Virus record (IMG/VR): IMGVR_UViG_3300042566_000069
Span: 1 to 35,290 of that record
Strand: one strand, 5' to 3'
Origin: a virus
DNA length: 35,290 bases
In this document: positions 31,736 to 35,290 of the stretch, in pieces
How the letters are laid out: each line of letters begins with the position of its first letter
Position numbering within the stretch: position 1 is the first letter of the stretch
Translations under genes and position numbers: made by a program
The notes under the pieces: model-generated
What the model was told of the DNA's origin: nothing
The model's input: the letters and a program-made list of their open reading frames with translations, nothing else
Database searches by the model: none

Positions 31736-31790
31736 AGCGGGTTCTAGCCGCTACGCAGTGGGTAACTGCATAAACTCTCAGAATGAGAGT
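31736..31790 (-). promoter_or_regulatory. Three consecutive hairpins in a late mRNA leader
   Basis: On the minus strand, in transcription order: ACTCTCA/TGAGAGT (31774-31790, 7 bp, 3-base loop), GCAGT/ACTGC (31755-31769) and AGCGG/CCGCT (31736-31752). They lie between the late octamer at 31799 and the ribosome site near 31720. They could stabilise the message or control translation. Confidence 0.6.
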
Positions 31791-31798
31791 GTATGATG

Positions 31799-31806
31799 TA
31801 TTTATC
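31799..31806 (-). promoter_or_regulatory. Late-promoter-like octamer (GATAAATA)
   Basis: GATAAATACATCAT on the minus strand, 85 bases before the ATG at 31713, heads the hairpin-bearing leader. Confidence 0.7.
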
Positions 31807-31817
31807 TTAAATGAGTA

Positions 31818-32105
31818 TTATTCAGTACCTGTATTAGCGTGATTCATGCCCAATGTACTAATGCTAAATGCCCCGGCTGTTCCTGCTACGTTGATGTAAG
31901 CAATATAATTACCTTGACCAACTAAGAAGTTATTGTCTACTGTGTTTGCAGGAATAACTTCACCCGTTGTTAGATTAGCCGTTACATTCGCATTCCCTAC
32001 TGCTATTGCTATTGCTGATGTTGTTGTAGCAATACGTACTTTGTCAGTAGTAGCTACTGTTGTTAACTGACTTGTGCTGTTTGCTGTATAAATTGCTGAT
32101 GCCAT
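31818..32105 (-). CDS. Small virion protein candidate (95 aa)
   Basis: The protein (MASAIYTANSTSQLTTVATT, then DKVRIATTTSAIAIAVGNAN) is almost free of charged residues and rich in Ala, Thr, Asn and Val, with regular alternation suggesting one beta-sandwich. No signal peptide is needed for a late virion protein, and none is seen. It lies 15 bases after the fibre gene, with a TAGGAAAAAG ribosome site, and upstream of the 418-aa structural gene. A decoration protein or small fibre partner is plausible; the family is not recognised. Confidence 0.75.
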   Translation of the reverse strand: MASAIYTANSTSQLTTVATTDKVRIATTTSAIAIAVGNANVTANLTTGEVIPANTVDNNFLVGQGNYIAYINVAGTAGAFSISTLGMNHANTGTE

Positions 32106-32120
32106 TTTCTTTTTCCTAAA

Positions 32121-34193
32121 TTATAATCTTCCAACTGCGACTTCAATGACGCCGTCGACACCGTCAAAGTCTTCTAATGCTTTGCCGATAACTGTTCCCA
32201 TTGCTGGGTTATTCCATGGTCTTGCAAATCCATTACCTGCACTGACCATCATATCACCTTTACGTATTGTACCACGTACTCTAGTCGGTACACGCCCTTG
32301 TAGAGCAATTGCGACAGCAATACCTGTACAGGTTGCATTCATTGCATAAGCTGGGTTTGTAGAGACTACCCCGGCAACTCTAGTAGTTCCGTCTTCGGCA
32401 ATTGTAACTTCTTTTTCACCGCCAAATGCTAGCACAGTACCTGGCTCATAATCTTGATCTGCTTCATAGTATTCTGCTAAGTCAGCATAAGTCGATTGTA
32501 ATTTAGAACCAGTACTCAATGACCAATTGCCAGTGATTGTACCTGCATTTGTATTTGCACCAGTTGTTAGTGTCATGTTATTGCCACTAATAGTTTGAGC
32601 ATTAGCAAATGTCAAGCTAGTAAATGAGGTACTTACACTAGTGATGTTAGGTTGAGCCGCAGTTGTGACAGTACCTGCATTAACTGCATATGTTGCATTA
32701 GCTACAGTACCGGTAACATTAGCACCGGTTAGTGCAGTCAAGCCTGATCCATTGCCGGTAAATATACCGGTGTTAGCTGTAACTGCAACTGCTGTTACGG
32801 TTCCATTCACCCCTAAACTCGTTAGTGTACCAACACTAGTAATGTTAGGTTGAGCCGCAGTTGTGACGGTGCCTGCTGTAGCTACATTTAAGTTAGCAAC
32901 TTGAGTAGTTGATGAGACTACTAACGGGGCAGTACCGGTTGCTACATTTGATATTAGTCTGCTAGCTGTAACATTGCCGGCAGTAAGAATGTTAGAACCA
33001 GTGACGTTTCCGATGGCAACAATAGTTGTGCCGGCTGCTATTGATGTGTTTGAATTTAGGATGGTTGCAGACAAATTACCAGTTGCGGCATTAAAGCCTA
33101 AATTAGCGTTAGCAGCCAATGCTCTGTTTGCTGTTGAGCTACCATTGACAAATACAGGGAAGAATGTTCCTGTAGTTTGTGCAGTTGTGACACCAAAATC
33201 ACTTACGTTAGAGTAAGCAACACTTAAGTTACCTACACGTGTTGTACTTGTGACTGTTAGTGGAGCAGTGCCAGTAGCAATATTAGATACAATGTTTGCC
33301 GCAGTAACAACTCCGGATGAATTTAAGTTAGCAACGTTTGCATTACCATTCAATGTTAATAAGTTTGTAGTGAAGTTGTACGTAAAGTCAGCATCACCAT
33401 CTAATATATTATTATTGTTGAACTGTATAGTTGTGTTTGATCCGCCGGCTGCGGCAGCACCGGAGCTTCCTAAGGAAGTAATAGCTAAAGCGTTGGGTGA
33501 GTTAGTGTACGATATGTTCGTGCTAGTAGCCGCAGTTGTCAACGATACGTCAGTGTACAATCTAACATTACCTGAAGTTGCAAAATCGCTAGCAACTTTA
33601 ACATAGAATGTATTACCGTTAACAACAGTGTTGGAAACACCGTTAGCACCACTGATAGTGATAGCAGTGCCGTTTGTATAGGGAGTAGTATTTGCTACTG
33701 TTACTAGAATGATGTTTGCATTACCAGAGTCAGGTGTAATACCTAAAATGTTTGCTCTGAGTGTGCCCTTGCTGGTCCAAGACAGGTTACCTTGTCCGTC
33801 TGTTTCAAGGACATAACCAATAGCACCACCACCTATTTTAACGTTAGCAACGTTTCCTAAGTGTACTGGTGTGTTTGAGAAATATGATGAATTGCCGGGG
33901 TCTAATGCATTGCCACCGGTGTTGACCCAAACGTTAGATAACTTGTCATAAGTCATTAACTGACCAGTGACTACGTTATTTGAAATATCCAAGTTACCGA
34001 ATGAGCCATCAATTTGACTGAAGCTGATGTTGGAATATGAAGTTAAAACCTCAACATTCTCATTTGGAGTTGTTTTACCGATAAAGAGTCGTTTGGCATC
34101 ACTAGCCCAACCCAGTTCAGCTTCATCAAGCTGTGGGAGGTCTACTAGATTACCTGATCTTTGTTGGATTTTCGAGATTTGTACTATAGCCAT
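32121..34193 (-). CDS. Second repetitive tail fibre / adhesin (690 aa)
   Basis: The N-terminus MAIVQISKIQQRSGNLVDLP then QLDEAELGWASDAKRLFIGK is a widespread phage fibre head that anchors adhesins to the virion. The middle contains Gly/Asn/Thr repeats, including AAQPNITSVGTLTSLGVNG and GNGSGLTALTGANVTGTVAN, nearly the same as in the fibre at 8335-11790. The module NGNTFYVKVASDFATSGNVR lies at about 190-210. The C-terminal 130 residues form a distinct domain: STYADLAEYYEADQDYEPGT, then VAGVVSTNPAYAMN, ALQGRVPTRVRG and GTVIGKALEDFDG. This resembles the terminal domain of phage spikes related to the peptidase G2 auto-processing group; cleavage is not shown. A late octamer lies 27 bases upstream. 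Confidence 0.88.
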   Translation of the reverse strand: MAIVQISKIQQRSGNLVDLPQLDEAELGWASDAKRLFIGKTTPNENVEVLTSYSNISFSQIDGSFGNLDISNNVVTGQLMTYDKLSNVWVNTGGNALDPGNSSYFSNTPVHLGNVANVKIGGGAIGYVLETDGQGNLSWTSKGTLRANILGITPDSGNANIILVTVANTTPYTNGTAITISGANGVSNTVVNGNTFYVKVASDFATSGNVRLYTDVSLTTAATSTNISYTNSPNALAITSLGSSGAAAAGGSNTTIQFNNNNILDGDADFTYNFTTNLLTLNGNANVANLNSSGVVTAANIVSNIATGTAPLTVTSTTRVGNLSVAYSNVSDFGVTTAQTTGTFFPVFVNGSSTANRALAANANLGFNAATGNLSATILNSNTSIAAGTTIVAIGNVTGSNILTAGNVTASRLISNVATGTAPLVVSSTTQVANLNVATAGTVTTAAQPNITSVGTLTSLGVNGTVTAVAVTANTGIFTGNGSGLTALTGANVTGTVANATYAVNAGTVTTAAQPNITSVSTSFTSLTFANAQTISGNNMTLTTGANTNAGTITGNWSLSTGSKLQSTYADLAEYYEADQDYEPGTVLAFGGEKEVTIAEDGTTRVAGVVSTNPAYAMNATCTGIAVAIALQGRVPTRVRGTIRKGDMMVSAGNGFARPWNNPAMGTVIGKALEDFDGVDGVIEVAVGRL

Positions 34194-34220
34194 AAGTGTA
34201 TTCTTTAAAAGATTTACACT

Positions 34221-34228
34221 TATTTATC
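34221..34228 (-). promoter_or_regulatory. Late-promoter-like octamer (GATAAATA) for the second fibre
   Basis: GATAAATAAGTG on the minus strand, 27 bases before the ATG at 34193 and 18 bases past the nuclease stop. It separates the late fibre operon from the nuclease gene. Confidence 0.7.
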
Positions 34229-34246
34229 ATAATCCCGACCATTACG

Positions 34247-34933
34247 TTAGATGAACTGCATGTAATATTGTTCAACTCGTTTGAACCACATGTCAGTATA
34301 TTTCGCAAATTCTTGACCTTCAATGATGAATTCTTGATAGATATTGTCTGCGGTACACATAAAAATCACACCCTTACTAATATTTGTACCGTGTACTTCA
34401 TTATGTGCGTTAGCATAGGCTGCTAACTGAACAAAATAATCATCAATCCACTCACGCTTTTTTAACTTGTTAGATTGTTTGTGATCCATGATAGCGGGGC
34501 TACCATCATGAACGCCAACCAAGTCAGTTGTTCCGGCATATACTTTAGGAAAGTAAAGGGGAACTTCTGTACCCCAATATTCATTGCACTTGACAAGTCC
34601 TTGTTGAATGATTGAATGTGCCATCTGATGGCTTTGAATGCTATATGGATTGCTTCCGGGTTCACCTGTTTCTCCTGTTTTGATATAGTTTTCAAGCCAC
34701 TTGTGCATTCGTGTTCCACGACCTGCGGCTTCTATTGTAATTTGCTGTGCTTTTTGAACCCCAACACGTTTGCGCCATTCGGTGAGTGCCTTCTTTGAGT
34801 CTTCACTTTTAGTTGCGTCTAGGATCGTAGTGACGCTAGGGAGTTTCTCACCATCGGGTGTAGCATAACGGCGTTTACCGTCAATCTCTACCCTGCTCAT
34901 TGGGATATAATTATATTTGTTGGGTATGTACAT
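34247..34933 (-). CDS. PD-(D/E)XK exonuclease, RecB/Cas4-like
   Basis: A nuclease of the RecB-like PD-(D/E)XK group, likely involved in phage recombination or host DNA breakdown. Catalytic motifs are all present: H77 in GRGTRMHKWLENY, E123, D137 in AGTTDLVG, D150-x-K152 in AIMDHKQS, and the Q169...Y173 motif in VQLAAYANAH. The length, 228 aa, is typical of single-domain phage enzymes. There is no Cys cluster, so this is unlike Cas4 with an iron-sulphur centre. The N-terminus includes LPSVTTILD, common in these phage nucleases. A TTGACC-18-TAAAAT pair upstream may be its promoter, with transcription starting near the ATG. Confidence 0.88.
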   Translation of the reverse strand: MYIPNKYNYIPMSRVEIDGKRRYATPDGEKLPSVTTILDATKSEDSKKALTEWRKRVGVQKAQQITIEAAGRGTRMHKWLENYIKTGETGEPGSNPYSIQSHQMAHSIIQQGLVKCNEYWGTEVPLYFPKVYAGTTDLVGVHDGSPAIMDHKQSNKLKKREWIDDYFVQLAAYANAHNEVHGTNISKGVIFMCTADNIYQEFIIEGQEFAKYTDMWFKRVEQYYMQFI

Positions 34934-34939
34934 TTGCTA

Positions 34940-34969
34940 ATTTTAGCATTAATGTAGTGTAAAGGTCAA
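34940..34969 (-). promoter_or_regulatory. Candidate sigma70-type promoter for the nuclease
   Basis: On the minus strand TTGACC (34964-34969, 5 of 6) and TAAAAT (34940-34945, 5 of 6) are 18 bases apart. The -35 overlaps the stop of the upstream gene. Transcription would start at about the ATG (34933), so the mRNA would be leaderless or nearly so. Confidence 0.5.
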
Positions 34970-35290
34970 TTAATTTGGCTACCGCGCCAAACAGTTTCGT
35001 TGTCTCTAGTACGCGGCTTTTCAGTCAATCTAAAACTATTCAACGTTAAATACTCTCCTGAGATAACAGAGGGCGTTTGATACTGTCTAATTATTTCATT
35101 GTATGCGTAATCTGCTAATACAACTTGTGCTTCAGGACCGTCATGACCACAAGGCAATGCAGTATAATCTCTAGTGATTTCATAAAACGGTGTAACTTGT
35201 CTAATATTATTGATACAAGTATCAACTATATTTGGAAATCTAGTGCGAACTTTCTCTATTATTTCATCACGATTGCTATCACTTGCATAG
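34966..35290 (-). CDS. C-terminal fragment of an unidentified protein (cut by window end)
   Basis: The minus-strand frame is open from the right edge of the window to TGA at 34966-34968, giving 107 residues without a stop. The segment reads YASDSNRDEIIEKVRTRFPN, IVDTCINNIRQVTPFYEITR, DYTALPCGHDGPEAQVVLAD and so on, ending NETVWRGSQIN. No start is required inside the window. The GHDGPEAQ stretch and the helical opening suggest a soluble enzyme, but I do not recognise the family. It lies upstream of the RecB-like nuclease in the same direction. Confidence 0.7.
   Translation of the reverse strand, partial: YASDSNRDEIIEKVRTRFPNIVDTCINNIRQVTPFYEITRDYTALPCGHDGPEAQVVLADYAYNEIIRQYQTPSVISGEYLTLNSFRLTEKPRTRDNETVWRGSQIN

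Overview
The window is a piece of a T4-like contractile-tailed bacteriophage genome (Caudoviricetes, myovirus morphology). It is AT-rich and tightly packed, and most genes lie on the minus strand. Recognisable T4-type genes are the sliding-clamp loader (gp44), PhoH C-terminus, dNMP kinase (gp1), small terminase (gp16), head completion (gp4), neck (gp13, gp14), tail sheath stabiliser (gp15), tail sheath (gp18) and tail tube (gp19). The enlarged sheath, MazG and PhoH genes and several hypothetical genes recall T4-like phages of aquatic bacteria (cyanophage and pelagiphage type). The host cannot be named from the sequence.

Layout. 1-216: end of phoH, converging on a bidirectional terminator. 240-3872 (minus): a replication and chaperone block with ATGA or TAATG overlaps, holding a GroES-like protein, gp44, a C-family polymerase-like fragment and several unknowns. 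3885-11790 (minus): a virion adhesion block of two structural or Ig-like proteins, a GH19 endolysin and a long repetitive tail fibre with an embedded cupredoxin domain. 11886-18063 (minus): head and tail assembly, with an acidic AT-hook protein, a protein with a capsid-targeting-like N-terminus, gp16, gp4, a small unknown, a tube-fold protein and gp19. 18130-21693: a very large gp18. 21815-22168 (plus): an HNH-like zinc protein. 22151-24022 (minus): gp1, a ParB-like protein and gp13. 24023-24454: 432 bases with no convincing gene, proposed here to hold a structured RNA. 24455-26501 (minus): MazG and unknowns behind a strong sigma70-type promoter. 26610-30135 (plus): gp14, gp15 and a Nudix hydrolase. 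30146-34193 (minus): an XhlA-like membrane protein and three virion proteins including a second repetitive fibre. 34247-35290 (minus): a RecB-like nuclease and a gene cut by the window edge.

Regulation. An octamer close to GATAAATA, like the T4 late promoter TATAAATA, precedes almost every virion gene or virion operon. It occurs on both strands and is sometimes only 4-5 bases from the start codon. The non-virion operon at 26501 instead has TTGACA-17-TATACT. This points to a T4-style early/late switch.

The best leads for something undescribed are the intergenic RNA candidate at 24083-24450; a full type-1 copper ligand set in a tail fibre; a set of proteins with capsid-targeting-like N-termini, one of them ParB-like; a beta module shared by several virion proteins; and a polymerase III alpha-like fragment that stops just before the catalytic aspartates.
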